A stretch of DNA of 64,000 nt from Flectonema sp. DT1601 (GCA_964019425.1 OZ025814.1:696001-760000); one strand, 5' to 3'; positions 52,374 through 62,751 are shown, numbered from the stretch's first letter. The notes: generated by a model from the sequence alone, not told the origin. A program made the numbers and translations.

Positions 52374-52404
<31 letters not shown>

Positions 52405-52454
52405 GAAAATTAATTTTAAAATAGAATAATCTGATATTAGTACAGGTGACAAAC

Positions 52455-52490
52455 ATGGAATATATATTGTGTTGTTATTATCAAAAGTAA
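52455..52490 (+). promoter_or_regulatory. Eleven-codon uORF upstream of the GT15-like gene
   Basis: It is the first ATG after the acceptor at 52445 and ends TAA at 52488-52490, 20 nt before the main ATG at 52511. It may reduce translation of the main frame. Confidence 0.45.
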
Positions 52491-52510
52491 TTTTTTTGTT
52501 GGTGTTAACT

Positions 52511-54043
52511 ATGTCATCTCCGACAGCACAACTGTTGGTCTCTGCTTTATATTTAATCACATCCCCTAACCCTAAACAGGAGTTTGATGGGATGCTCACT
52601 CGTGTATTGTGCGGGTGGGGGCCAGTTGTTCTCAGCTTACTTCTTAGCACAAGTTTGTTTCTAATAGTCACAGAAGAAGTTGTTATTGATTTGGATAGAC
52701 TGCCAAACCTTCATCGACATGATAATATTTTTACGGCGGAGAAAACTGCTGCGAAGTTGATTGAACTGCGACAGACAGAACTGTCGAAACACTTTCAAAA
52801 ATTAACAAAAGGAGACATAGATTCTTCCTACCAGTTTAACGGAGAATGCAAATGGGTTCAAACATCAGGCTGTTCGCCATACGGAGAACTTGAACCATCT
52901 GAAAACAGAGGCTGTCAAGATCCTCTTGCGGCAACATCATCTGGTATATGTCAGTGTACTGATGAGAGATTATTTGGAAAGAGTTGTACTGCTGGGAATA
53001 CAATTTTCTATTGCTCTGAAGTGTGTGGCACGTCTGACATTCCAAGATATTTAAATTACACGGAAGCCTTGAGATATCAAGACTCTGGAAATTCGAATGG
53101 AATCAGCGCTTACTTTGTAACGTTTTCACCGACGAAAAAATACACCCGTCTTATAAGAATGTTAAAGTCTTTGGGATACGCAACGTCTCAGTGGTCAAAG
53201 TTATATCCACTGACCGTTATTCATGATCCCGAAGATGGTTTTTCTACCGCATACAAAGGTGGTGTTGAAAAATCATTAGCATCTACCCGTCGTTACACAG
53301 TTCACTACATCAAAGCCAGCCCAGAATATTACAACATTCCTCGCGGTATAAGCGTTCATCAGATTCCCCTTTATCGTCATAAAAAGATTAGAAATATGGA
53401 CAGCCTGCAATACAGACAAGCAGCACGTTACTTGGCTGGATTCGTTCACAGAGAATACCTATTTAAAGATGTTGCTTATCTAATAATGTTACCGGATGAG
53501 ATAGTTCTCTTATGTAAGATACCGTATGACGTACCACTATACATGAAGACTAATAATAAAACAATTGGGTATACTACAATGTATCACGAGCCAGTAGAAG
53601 CCATGCCTTCTCTTGCTAGTTCCATGGATAAGGCTCTGAGTGTTGTAAATGAAAGCGGTAAGATAAAATCAAAGAATTTGTATAAATTATTCATATCCGA
53701 TAAGAATTACAACGGATGTGGATTCGGAGCTACCCCGTTGGTTGTCGCAACGAAATTCTTACGTTCGAAGAAATATACAAAACTATTCTCGAATATTGAA
53801 GCAACAGGAGGGTTTTTCTACGAGCGATGGGCATACCATTCAACCATGACTTTACTTGCTGCTTCAGTTGTTCCATTGCATTCCTGGATCTATCTAGAAT
53901 CTATTGGTGTTACCACTCCACATAACGGTCATCACATACCACATGATCCGTTTGTTTGTATTGGAGAACCAATCCCAAATCGTTTTTCTGAAGGTGCTAA
54001 CGACTGGAGACACCCTTGCCTTCAAATGTTATTGGAAGGATAG
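52511..54043 (+). CDS. GT15-like (KRE2/MNT1) glycosyltransferase, type II membrane protein
   Basis: The first in-frame ATG gives 510 residues; codons upstream of it are open but lack ATG. One TM helix (about 35-55) serves as a signal anchor. A Cys-rich EGF-like stem (about 120-180, CQCTDERLFGKSC) leads to a catalytic region from about 195. Its order matches fungal alpha-1,2-mannosyltransferases: YFVTFSPTKKYTRLIRMLKSL, QYRQAARYLAGFVHREYLF, LPDEIVLLCKIPYDVPLYM, NKTIGYTTMYHE, NYNGCGFGA and GGFFYERW. The EP-D and W-x-D-x-P-x-H positions of yeast Kre2/Mnt1 read LPD and WAYHST, so metal binding may be altered. A Golgi location is expected. Outside fungi the family is rare. Confidence 0.75.
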   Translation: MSSPTAQLLVSALYLITSPNPKQEFDGMLTRVLCGWGPVVLSLLLSTSLFLIVTEEVVIDLDRLPNLHRHDNIFTAEKTAAKLIELRQTELSKHFQKLTKGDIDSSYQFNGECKWVQTSGCSPYGELEPSENRGCQDPLAATSSGICQCTDERLFGKSCTAGNTIFYCSEVCGTSDIPRYLNYTEALRYQDSGNSNGISAYFVTFSPTKKYTRLIRMLKSLGYATSQWSKLYPLTVIHDPEDGFSTAYKGGVEKSLASTRRYTVHYIKASPEYYNIPRGISVHQIPLYRHKKIRNMDSLQYRQAARYLAGFVHREYLFKDVAYLIMLPDEIVLLCKIPYDVPLYMKTNNKTIGYTTMYHEPVEAMPSLASSMDKALSVVNESGKIKSKNLYKLFISDKNYNGCGFGATPLVVATKFLRSKKYTKLFSNIEATGGFFYERWAYHSTMTLLAASVVPLHSWIYLESIGVTTPHNGHHIPHDPFVCIGEPIPNRFSEGANDWRHPCLQMLLEG

Positions 54044-54416
54044 CTGCAACTTATATATTACCTGTACTGAACTCGTTTGAGCCTATGTCAGTGAATTCCG
54101 TATGATCACTTCTCGCCTTACGTGTTATTTTTATAATTCAAAAAAAAAAAAAAAGAAACTATAAATAAAAAACCAAATAAGTAAATCATAAAAGTTACAT
54201 TTCCCAACTGAACTTCAGAAAGGAATACCTAACTACTGTTCGGTGTTTTTATATAAATATTTGATGTTATATCTTCAAGAAAATAGTATTGTTCCTAATG
54301 CGGTTAACGGTACAGGTACAGCCTGAAGAGAATGCGATCTTCTGTATGGAAAAAAAAAAAAGGGATTTGTTATTATTAAAATTTCTTTTTTTTATCAGAC
54401 AAGAACACGACCAAAA
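54044..54416. other. Intergenic region
   Basis: A-runs, one direct acceptor TTTATCAG ending at 54398. No gene was seen. Confidence 0.6.
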
Positions 54417-55067
54417 ATGAATCCCAGTAGCGTAACCAACACTGAAGGTCAGGGACCTACTGGTCAGATAACACTGGTATTCACTGACGTCAAAGAATCA
54501 GTTAAAATGTGGGAAAACGACTCCAAAGCAATGGCTGAGGGTATAAAATTACAACATGCTTGCATGCGTACCGGAATCTGTAAGCATGACGGATTCGAAG
54601 TAAAAACAGAAGGTGAAGCTTTTATGATTGCTTTCAAATCAGCGAAAGATGCCGTCGCATTCTGTCTGAAGACACAAGAAGACTTATTAGATATTAGATA
54701 CTCAAATAACTTACTAACTCAGGAACCAGCACGTCATGAAACTGACAATTCTGGAACAACTATCTGGAATGGTCCTCGTGTTGCAATGGGTGTTCACACT
54801 GGCACACCTGCATCTGAACTCGACCCAACAACAAACCGAACCGACTATTTTGGTAAAATGGTCAATGAAGCTGCCAGAATAGGTGGTCAGGCCAACGGAG
54901 GTCAAATCAAAGTAAGCAAAGCCACTTTGGACCAAATCGGAGATCTGGAGAGCCTCGGAAATCCAACAACAAAAAACTTAGGTCCTGTTAGCCTAAAAGG
55001 AATATCTGAATCGATAGTTATTCATGAAGTAGTGTCTGAAAGACTTAGAAACAGGGTGTTTGAATAA
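54417..55067 (+). CDS. Single-domain class III nucleotidyl cyclase, soluble
   Basis: A 216-residue protein consisting of little more than one cyclase catalytic domain. LVFTDVKES gives the first metal Asp24, and Lys63 (EVKTEG) and Asp143 (RTDYFG) are of the adenine-selecting type. Asn150 and Arg154 (VNEAARIGG) are the transition-state pair. The second metal position is Glu67 (KTEGEAF) where Asp is usual, so activity may be lowered or changed. It most resembles kinetoplastid receptor-type and euglenid PAC catalytic domains, but lacks any TM or sensor. It is about 60% similar to the first domain of the next gene and probably arose from it by duplication. The acceptor ends at 54398. Confidence 0.92.
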   Translation: MNPSSVTNTEGQGPTGQITLVFTDVKESVKMWENDSKAMAEGIKLQHACMRTGICKHDGFEVKTEGEAFMIAFKSAKDAVAFCLKTQEDLLDIRYSNNLLTQEPARHETDNSGTTIWNGPRVAMGVHTGTPASELDPTTNRTDYFGKMVNEAARIGGQANGGQIKVSKATLDQIGDLESLGNPTTKNLGPVSLKGISESIVIHEVVSERLRNRVFE

Positions 55068-55406
55068 AGACTCTTTGGGTTTCTGTAGTAAAACTATTTT
55101 GTGTTCGGCCCTCTCTCCAAAATTAGTAGCCAATAGAAATGAAACAATTTTGAAAAAAAAAAAAAATAATAAATTGTGGATTTTCGGTGGCAGTTTTTTT
55201 TTAATTATTTTGTTATATTTTTTCTAGAGTAATGAATGTTGCTCTTCTCCTCTCTCTCCTTTCCTTATTATCGCTAATTGATTTTTAATTACCAAATCTC
55301 TTACGTCTCTGTGCGTTCGAATGAACCGCAGCTTTTCGTACTCCAAAGTAAAGCGTTTTATTGTCTGTTTATTAACCTGTTTTTCAGAAGGGGTGGGCGG
55401 CAACAA
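55068..55406. other. Intergenic between the two cyclase genes
   Basis: T-rich, with the TTTTTCAG acceptor ending at 55387 that sets the next start at 55407. Upstream open codons lack ATG and are untranslated leader or outron. Confidence 0.6.
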
Positions 55407-58400
55407 ATGGATTCACCACCACCAAAAGGATTATCAAGGAAAGCTACCCTATCGAGAATAGGAAGTGTTAGAAATTTGTCTAATTCCAAATCAAAGGGAC
55501 CGACGGGTAGGATATCACTCGTTTTCACTGATGTCCAAGATTCGACTAAGTTGTGGGATGGTGATCAAGATGCCATGAGTATCGCTATAAAATCACATCA
55601 TGTCTGTATGCGTAACGGGATTCGTAAACATAACGGATACGAAGTTAAGACTGAAGGTGATGCTTTTATGGTTTCATTTTCAACAGCGAAAGATGCGCTC
55701 AAATTTTGTTTACAAATGCAAGAAGATCTAGTGAACATTGATTATCCGATGGCCTTACTTTTACATCAAGCAGCACGTCAAGAAAAAGACAAGTCTGGAA
55801 CAGTAATATGGAGAGGACTACGAGTTAGAATGGGTGTCCACACAGGAACACCACAATGCGAACTCGATCCTGTGACAGGTAGAACAGACTACTACGGACC
55901 AATGGTAAATCAAGCTGCCAGAGTATCAGGTCAGGCTAAAGGAGGTCAGATTACAATTAGTAAAGACACCTTTGATGAAATACGTCACGATCTGAGAAAC
56001 TTAGGTCTTCCTACAATTAGTGATGCTGGACTGGTCGAACTTAAAGGTATTTCAAAGTCTATAAGGATATATGGTCTTGTACCTGAAAAGTTAAGTCAAA
56101 GAGTTTTTACGGCATCTGATCCTCACGCGGAAGTAAATTATTTGAGAACCATAACAAATGAACTCAATAATGAAATGAATAATTTAGATCCCGACGCCGC
56201 TAGACTTGAAGCTCTATCACCAATACGACAACGTAATCTACATTTACAACCAGTAATGCTTGATGTCTCATGGTTACATGAACCAAAAGACATAAACGAT
56301 TTCTCTCAAATGGTTGATTCATTAGCTGACATCAGTGTTACAGAACACTCTAAAGTATTAGCATCGAGTACGTTTGCAACGGGTTTTAGTGATGTATTGT
56401 TGGAAGCAGTTCAGGCGATGAAATTAACTACTTTAGGGATCTTTAGAACGTTGCATGACATCGTTAAGTCAGTTCCAAGGAGTAGTTTATATTTAGTACG
56501 ACAGGGATATCAATCAATTCTTAGTGAAATCAGAAGTCTTTCTGATTGCATTGAGCATGCTGATACTGCATCTCAACAACTAACCCTAGCGGCTGAATCA
56601 CTTATCGAGATGTCAGACCAACCTGCCATCAGCTCTGGTGATGACGATGAGTCTGCTTTACCAACGCATTCCGTAGTCATGCTTCAAGTTGAGAACACAT
56701 CACATTTACATAACACGTTGCCTTCTGCTTTTGAATCTTCCACTGATATACTGCAGACTGCAATAAAAAGACTTTTAAAAGTATATAAAGGTGAGAGGGT
56801 TAATTACGGACCGGAATATATACCTCCCTTAGGTCATGATATTCAAGGCGATGTCGAAGATAATTTTCCAACGCAGAGACCTGGAAGTTGTAAGGATGCT
56901 GAAGTTTTATTATTATTTGAAAGAGATACAAATGCTGTTAACTTCTGTTTAGCTCTACAGACTCAATTACTCTGTGAGGCTTGGCCGCAAGAGTTGCAGA
57001 CAGACGACAGTTGTAAATTTCTTACCGGTGAAGAGTCTGAGGGAGAAGAAGAACTGCTATTTCGAACTATGTCATACTTCAACTTCGACGGTGGAGATAT
57101 AGAGAACGACGCTCTGGTTGAGAAAAAAACTCAAATTTGGGGAGGCTTAAAAATCCGATGCTGCACACACACGGGAACTACATCACAACCAACGATATCA
57201 CCGGCAGGTATTAAATGGTACAGCGGTTTGGGGATTCAGAGATGTTCTCGCTTACTACGTCAGTCTTATGGAGGAGAAGTACTTGTGTCTGAAGCAATGT
57301 GGTTATCAATAATGGATAATAGTGTTTCTAAGAAAAATATTCTACCAGTAGCTGTATTTGATCCCCGAACATCAACACCACATCATGTTGTCTTGTTTCC
57401 AAAGGAACTCCGTAAACGTGGTGAAATTGGTACAAAACCTGGCAGCTTCTTAGACACCAGATTTTGGAATCCAGCAGCCCCAGCCCTTCCACAAAATGAT
57501 GAACGTGGCTATCTCTCACACTGCTATCGTATGAGAGGTATGACTGAACTTCAAATAGAAGCGTCGATAAATTCATTAATAAAAACACGAACAGATCGTC
57601 AGAGGAAGATTTTCATTCGACAGCAAAACCTAATCAAAGCTCAGGAACAGCAACTAATGAAGATGCATGACTTCGATAGCGTACAACCCGTTCCTGTAGT
57701 TAGTGATGCTACCGAAGTTACTGTCGATGTTGCTTCTCCTAAATTGAATGCGCAAGTTGACGACAACGTTAAGAACTTAGTGATGACCTCAATAGTAAAG
57801 TTAAAACAAAAAATAAAAATCTCAAAACGAAAACCCCAAAAGACTACTACTCAATCTAAAGAACAACCTCGTGTAGCTGACCTTCAGTCTGTTCATTCTA
57901 ATTTTTGTTATTTCGTAGATCTGTTAAAAGGGTACCTCAACAGTCCGATGTCGGGTGGTGGTGTTAGAGATTTAACTTCTGACGACGTTCAGAAATTATT
58001 TACCAAAAAAGTATTTAAAAACAAGACGTCAAATTTGTCTGACCTCCCTTACCGAGAGCAGTACACGTATCTGGTTGATAATATACTTGAGGACGATTCG
58101 AGTTTATTTACAGATCAGACATCGTTTGTTAAAATTTCTGATTCGTTCAATGGACTCGCAGCGAAGTTATTTTTGTGTATAAAAAATTTTCGTGTTAGAA
58201 TGACTGTTGCTGCAAACAAGAGTAGAAACACGTGTGAGTTACTACAGAAACAAGCTTCTATGTCTCCAAGACTTCACTGGTCATCACCAGGTAGTGGTGT
58301 AGGTCGTCAGTCTCCTAGTCGTAAGCCAGTTGCTCCTCCAGACTTTGATGAATCTGTCGCACAATCTGTTACCTGTGAGGATGTTGGAGAACGACGAAAA

Positions 58401-59114
58401 CGCATAAGACGACTTAGCTCTGTTCCTGGGGTTACAAAAAATCTTTCAGTTTACAGTAATCCAAAAAGTGCTAAAAAACGAACAAAGCGAAGAGCATCAT
58501 TCACTCCAAAGCCGATTACATCGGAAGATGTTGACTTGGCTGAGATTGGTTCTAACCGGTCGAGTATTGATTTAGAAAAGAAGAATTCCAATAACTCTCT
58601 GCTATCACTTAATCATGACTCACCAATTGATACCTTCACTGAACCAGATCCAGGAAAGCTCAAAAAACGAAAAAAGAGTGTACCACTGGCAGTGAACACA
58701 AATGAGTTTGGAAAAATATCCCCGGCATTAAGAAGGAAGTCACTGACTCCGATACCGAAATCTATTTCATCAAAAGTTATGATGGATGATAAAATATCAA
58801 AAACTTGTCCAGCAGGACGACGAGAATCTCAATCTCATAAGACTGCTCCTCATGGTAATAAAAAAAAATCTCTGAGAGAGTTACCTGCACCCCCCACTCC
58901 TCCTTCAATATCTCTCCATGATGATGATGGCGGAACATTAGACCTCACTGACCTTTATCTTGAAGCAGGAAGTGTAACTCCTTCTCCTAACAGTTTTGTT
59001 ACGGGTGTTGCTTCAGATATTTTAAGTGAAGAGCCGTCACAGTCTGCAGCAGAAAGCCCAACTTTGGAGTTACGCTCTGCAATAAAACCAGGAGATATAC
59101 CAACAGGTCCGTAG
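55407..59114 (+). CDS. Large soluble adenylyl cyclase with one canonical and one degenerate cyclase domain
   Basis: 1235 residues from the first ATG after the acceptor at 55387. The first cyclase domain (about 31-225) is canonical: Asp42 and Asp85 for metals, Lys81 and Asp161 for adenine, Asn168 and Arg172 for the transition state. A helical linker follows. A second cyclase-like domain (about 420-640) keeps the outline (AEVLLLFERDTNAVNFCLALQ, GLKIRCCTHTGTT, YGGEVLVS) but lacks both metal Asp residues. It may pair with the first domain as in mammalian C1-C2 enzymes. The rest is Lys/Ser/Pro-rich, disordered and basic, ending in an acidic DLTDLYLE motif. No TM or BLUF domain is seen. It makes cAMP, by inference. 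Confidence 0.9.
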   Translation: MDSPPPKGLSRKATLSRIGSVRNLSNSKSKGPTGRISLVFTDVQDSTKLWDGDQDAMSIAIKSHHVCMRNGIRKHNGYEVKTEGDAFMVSFSTAKDALKFCLQMQEDLVNIDYPMALLLHQAARQEKDKSGTVIWRGLRVRMGVHTGTPQCELDPVTGRTDYYGPMVNQAARVSGQAKGGQITISKDTFDEIRHDLRNLGLPTISDAGLVELKGISKSIRIYGLVPEKLSQRVFTASDPHAEVNYLRTITNELNNEMNNLDPDAARLEALSPIRQRNLHLQPVMLDVSWLHEPKDINDFSQMVDSLADISVTEHSKVLASSTFATGFSDVLLEAVQAMKLTTLGIFRTLHDIVKSVPRSSLYLVRQGYQSILSEIRSLSDCIEHADTASQQLTLAAESLIEMSDQPAISSGDDDESALPTHSVVMLQVENTSHLHNTLPSAFESSTDILQTAIKRLLKVYKGERVNYGPEYIPPLGHDIQGDVEDNFPTQRPGSCKDAEVLLLFERDTNAVNFCLALQTQLLCEAWPQELQTDDSCKFLTGEESEGEEELLFRTMSYFNFDGGDIENDALVEKKTQIWGGLKIRCCTHTGTTSQPTISPAGIKWYSGLGIQRCSRLLRQSYGGEVLVSEAMWLSIMDNSVSKKNILPVAVFDPRTSTPHHVVLFPKELRKRGEIGTKPGSFLDTRFWNPAAPALPQNDERGYLSHCYRMRGMTELQIEASINSLIKTRTDRQRKIFIRQQNLIKAQEQQLMKMHDFDSVQPVPVVSDATEVTVDVASPKLNAQVDDNVKNLVMTSIVKLKQKIKISKRKPQKTTTQSKEQPRVADLQSVHSNFCYFVDLLKGYLNSPMSGGGVRDLTSDDVQKLFTKKVFKNKTSNLSDLPYREQYTYLVDNILEDDSSLFTDQTSFVKISDSFNGLAAKLFLCIKNFRVRMTVAANKSRNTCELLQKQASMSPRLHWSSPGSGVGRQSPSRKPVAPPDFDESVAQSVTCEDVGERRKRIRRLSSVPGVTKNLSVYSNPKSAKKRTKRRASFTPKPITSEDVDLAEIGSNRSSIDLEKKNSNNSLLSLNHDSPIDTFTEPDPGKLKKRKKSVPLAVNTNEFGKISPALRRKSLTPIPKSISSKVMMDDKISKTCPAGRRESQSHKTAPHGNKKKSLRELPAPPTPPSISLHDDDGGTLDLTDLYLEAGSVTPSPNSFVTGVASDILSEEPSQSAAESPTLELRSAIKPGDIPTGP

Positions 59115-59926
59115 AACGTGATGTACTGACGTAGTCGGAGAAACTATTCAGATTGAAAGCCGATATTTCTTGTGATCAAGACTTATCACCCTCCCATGCG
59201 AAAAGATAGATTCTGCTTGTGAATGAAATATATTATACGGCTACATCTGAGAAAGTTTTGAACTTTTTTTTTTTTTAATTTTTTATTGTGCGAGAAGGAA
59301 TCTAACCCTTAATACGATCTACAACTACACCAATCCCACTCTCATCTCTCAAGTTATTATATCTGGTCTGGTTTTACCCTTAACGACCAACTTCGGTATT
59401 GTTGTGTTCGTTGTTTTCTTTTTTTTGGTATTCTCCGTTTGCAATGCAGATTAAATACAAAAGTTGACATACTTGTATTCATTTTGCCAAACTTAGAGAA
59501 TCCAACACAAAGTTTTGAATAGACTTTGGTCTTCACAACGTGCAATATTGTTGCCATTCTTCCCAGTTTTTTGTTTTCAATGTTTTCTGTTCATCCATTT
59601 TTACTTATATTCTGCTGTTGAATGCCTGTAGATTAGCGACAACTGTAGTTTTTTTTTTTTTTCCTTTGATTATTCCTTCGTATTGCAAATATCAACCAAC
59701 ACAGCAGCTGATGAAAAAAAAAAAAAAAAAAAAAAAAAACTCAGTCTTGCTGAATGTGTTATTCGTACTGTGTCTTATTGCTGATTAGGTTAATAATATT
59801 TATATCAGAATAAGATGCTGCTGTGATTCTGAATTTTTCTTCTTTCGATAAAAAAGCACACAACATAATTAACTACACAGTACCAAAAAAAAAAAAAAAA
59901 AAAAAAAAAAAAACAATAACAAATAA
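59115..59926. other. Intergenic region with partial Q repeat
   Basis: A truncated Q-family start lies just after the stop (about 59125-59170). T and A runs follow, including a 31-nt A-run before the next ATG. An ACACAG near 59880 is the likely acceptor. No gene was found. Confidence 0.65.
59125..59170 (+). repeat. Q-family repeat, truncated copy Q5
   Basis: It has CTGACGTAGTCGGAG, then AAACTATTCAGATTGAAAGCC. Only the 5' 45 bp are recognisable, ten bases after the cyclase stop codon. Confidence 0.6.
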
Positions 59927-61873
59927 ATGGATTACCCTCAACTAGAACCAGTAACTAAGAAGGGTAAAGCAGCAGTAGCAGTATGCCATGACAGAGTGTT
60001 AGTCGGAGTTAGAATTCGTCCAATGCTAAGTGGAACTGATGGAGACAAAGCTGCTCAACAAAAACCTGCCATCCACGCTGAAGGTGAAGTCGTTGTTGGT
60101 CAGTCAGGTGGTAGAGTTCGTGACTTTCCTTTTGATTATGTCTTCACAAAGGAACAAGACGAAGTCTACGATTGCATAGGAAGACAAATGTTACGCGAAG
60201 CTTTTAATGGCTACAATGTCTGCTTATTTGCATACGGACAGACTGGTTCTGGTAAAACATACACATTACAAGGACTACCTGGAGCTGGACTCCCACGTGA
60301 TGTCGCTCCAACAGTTGATAATGAAGGTCTTGTTCCAAGAATCTGTCGCGATTTGTTCTCAATCACACAAGCAAAATGTGATGAAGACAGTTCCTTACAG
60401 ATACGAGTAACACTCAGTTTGACTGAAGTATATAATGAAAAGGTTCGTGATCTTCTCCCAGCTACTAAACCTCCAAAGGGTCAAGAACCACCAAGTCTGG
60501 ACGTCTACGAAGGTACTAACAAAAGAATAGAAGTAAAGGGTCTCACAAAGCATACAGTCATTAGTTATGAAAAACTAATGAACTTAATGCAACAGGGAAA
60601 TGGAAACCGAGAAGTAGCTGAGACTAAGATGAATGAATGCTCATCGAGATCTCATCAAATAACCCAACTTCATGTTGTTCAACAATACGACAGACATGAT
60701 AGTAATCAGGAAAAACGTGATTGTGAAGCATTCATTACAATCGTCGATCTCGCTGGATCTGAACGTCAAAGCAAAACCGGAACGACGGGAGAACAATTTA
60801 AAGAATCGACTCACATCAACCACTCACTGCTAATGCTTGGCAGAGCTCTAAATAGTTTCTCAGAAGGAAGACAGAAGGTCAAAGTGCCTTTACGTGATAG
60901 CAAGCTGACAAGGCTTCTTAGTGAATCGTTTGGAGGTAATAGTAAGACATGGATGTTGGCAACCGTCTCACCTTCAGCATATAATTTAACAGAGACTCTG
61001 AGCACCTTAAACTACGCGTCTAACGCAAAAAATATTACAAACAATGCGAAGCAAAATAGACTTGCTAAGGCACTTGAACTTTCGGAACTGCGAACTCATA
61101 ACAAAGAATTACTCGCAGCTATTGATAGAGAAGAGAAAAAGCATCGGGAATACGAAGCAGACATAGCAAGACTGATGAAGCAGCATGAGGTTCTTCAAGG
61201 ACTTAAAGCAGATAGAAAAGAAGTAGAAGACTTGCAATTAGAAACTACAAAACTAAAAACAGCACGAGAATCTGCTCATCACACCCAACAAAAACGCCGA
61301 GATGTAGCATCAGTGCCACATGGTTTAACTCAACCAAGATCTGATCTTTATATTGGTCGTGCTAAGATTTCTCTTAAAAATATTATTGAGCAGACGTCAA
61401 ATTATCACACACTTCCCCTTTCGAATGAATCACCTTTACCAGTTCAAGGAGGATTTAATGCTGTTCTTATTGTTAACATTTATCCAGTGGACCATCAGGT
61501 GTGTTTTTTCTGTCTCATTAGAAAGCTTTTACTTCGAAAAAAAAAAAAAAAAATGAAATAAAAAAAAAAACAGGGTTCTGCTGACATCGAAAAAAAGGTT
61601 GCAGAAAAAGACTTATTAGGGCAGCGTGTAGATTTCGTTGTCCACGTTATTGCGGCTAAGGGTGTTCCTAAGCAATTCAGTCGCTCTGTTAGATGTCAAT
61701 ATTTGTATAAGTGGGCTGAAAATGACACGTATAAGACTAACGACATGAAAGAAACTACTGACCCTGAGTTTGATTTTAAAAAAAGATTTGCTTTTTCAAC
61801 AATGAACCAATCTCTCGTCGAATACTTTAGGTCAGAGTCTGTTATCTTATTTGAGGTAATCGGAAAATCGTGA
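59927..61873 (+). CDS. Kinesin motor protein, kinesin-3-like, with C-terminal C2-like domain
   Basis: Exons 59927-61498 and 61574-61873 give 623 residues. The N-terminal motor (about 22-375) has VRIRP, P-loop GQTGSGKT (104-111), switch I NECSSRSH, switch II DLAGSERQ and HINHSLLMLGRALN. A short coiled coil (about 390-450) follows. The C-terminal 150 residues, split by the phase-0 75-nt intron, read GRAKISLKNII, then LGQRVDFVVHVIAAKGVP, FDFKKRFAFST and SVILFEVIGKS. This is the C2-like region found in the tails of kinesin-3 motors. FHA and PH domains are absent, so it is a compact form. It moves cargo along microtubules, probably plus-end directed. Intron ends TGTTTTTT and AAAAAACA are complementary. 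Confidence 0.92.
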
Positions 61874-62330
61874 GAATAACCCAAAAAATATAGCCATTGG
61901 GTTTCACATCACGGTAGAGCGAGCAGCACCCTACTTGGTCACGGCTACTGATGAGCGACTTACGACAATTGCCAAGACAGCTTTTTTCTTCTTTTTTTTT
62001 CTTCCCCTTGCTTGTTTCGGCTCATGTTGGGGAAAGGAAAAAAAACAAAAACGAAAAAGAAAAAGGCAAACCCCAATCTTAGAAGATTTTTTTTTTTTTT
62101 TTTTGATTTTCTTTTTTCCTCTTTACTAAGGGACTGTTGAGATCAGTTTCTGTTAGTTTTGAGAAATCGTTAAAATGAATGTTTTGTTATCATTATTTTG
62201 ATTATTATTTTTTCATATAGAACCACATGACACATGTGGTACCCATAATTAGTTATTAGATTATTCGAAGAGCCTGACAGCCGAGGTGCACCGCAATCGC
62301 ACTTCGTGTAATCAACTCATTATATAATTG

Positions 62331-62375
<45 letters not shown>

Positions 62376-62720
62376 CCATTATCCCGTTTTTTTTCTGCCC
62401 TGAAATTGTATCAAAGAATTGTATAGTAGGAAGAGGAGCTTGGGGAGCAAAAAAAGAAAAAATAAAAAAGGTAAAAATAAATTATTTTCTTCGTTGTTTT
62501 TCTTCCACAGGAATTAGAAATTTATGATTATTCTTTTTTTAATTACTGTTTATTATCTTAAACATATTTGCTCTTGCAGTTGAATTTCTCTCTGCAAAAC
62601 TACGGGAAAAAAAGCAAAACTCGGATAAACGAGAAAAAACTTTATACATTCAGTTCGCGGTGAAAAGGGATGGAGAACGAAAATAGAGACGAAAACAAAA
62701 ACCCTTCCCCAGAGAGAAAA

Positions 62721-62751
<31 letters not shown>

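Larger units (their letters stand above)
52085..52510. other. Intergenic with decayed duplication
   Basis: It holds the decayed repeat of the preceding gene's end (52115-52315), a 26-nt T-run, acceptor TACAG ending at 52445 and an 11-codon uORF (52455-52490). Confidence 0.7.

Noticed and set aside
52469-52510. Upstream extension of the GT15-like frame
   Set aside because: It lacks an ATG (begins with GTG) and overlaps a uORF. The ATG at 52511 is the better start.
55278-55406. Upstream extension of the large cyclase frame
   Set aside because: It has no ATG and contains the TTTTTCAG acceptor, so it would not be in the mature mRNA.
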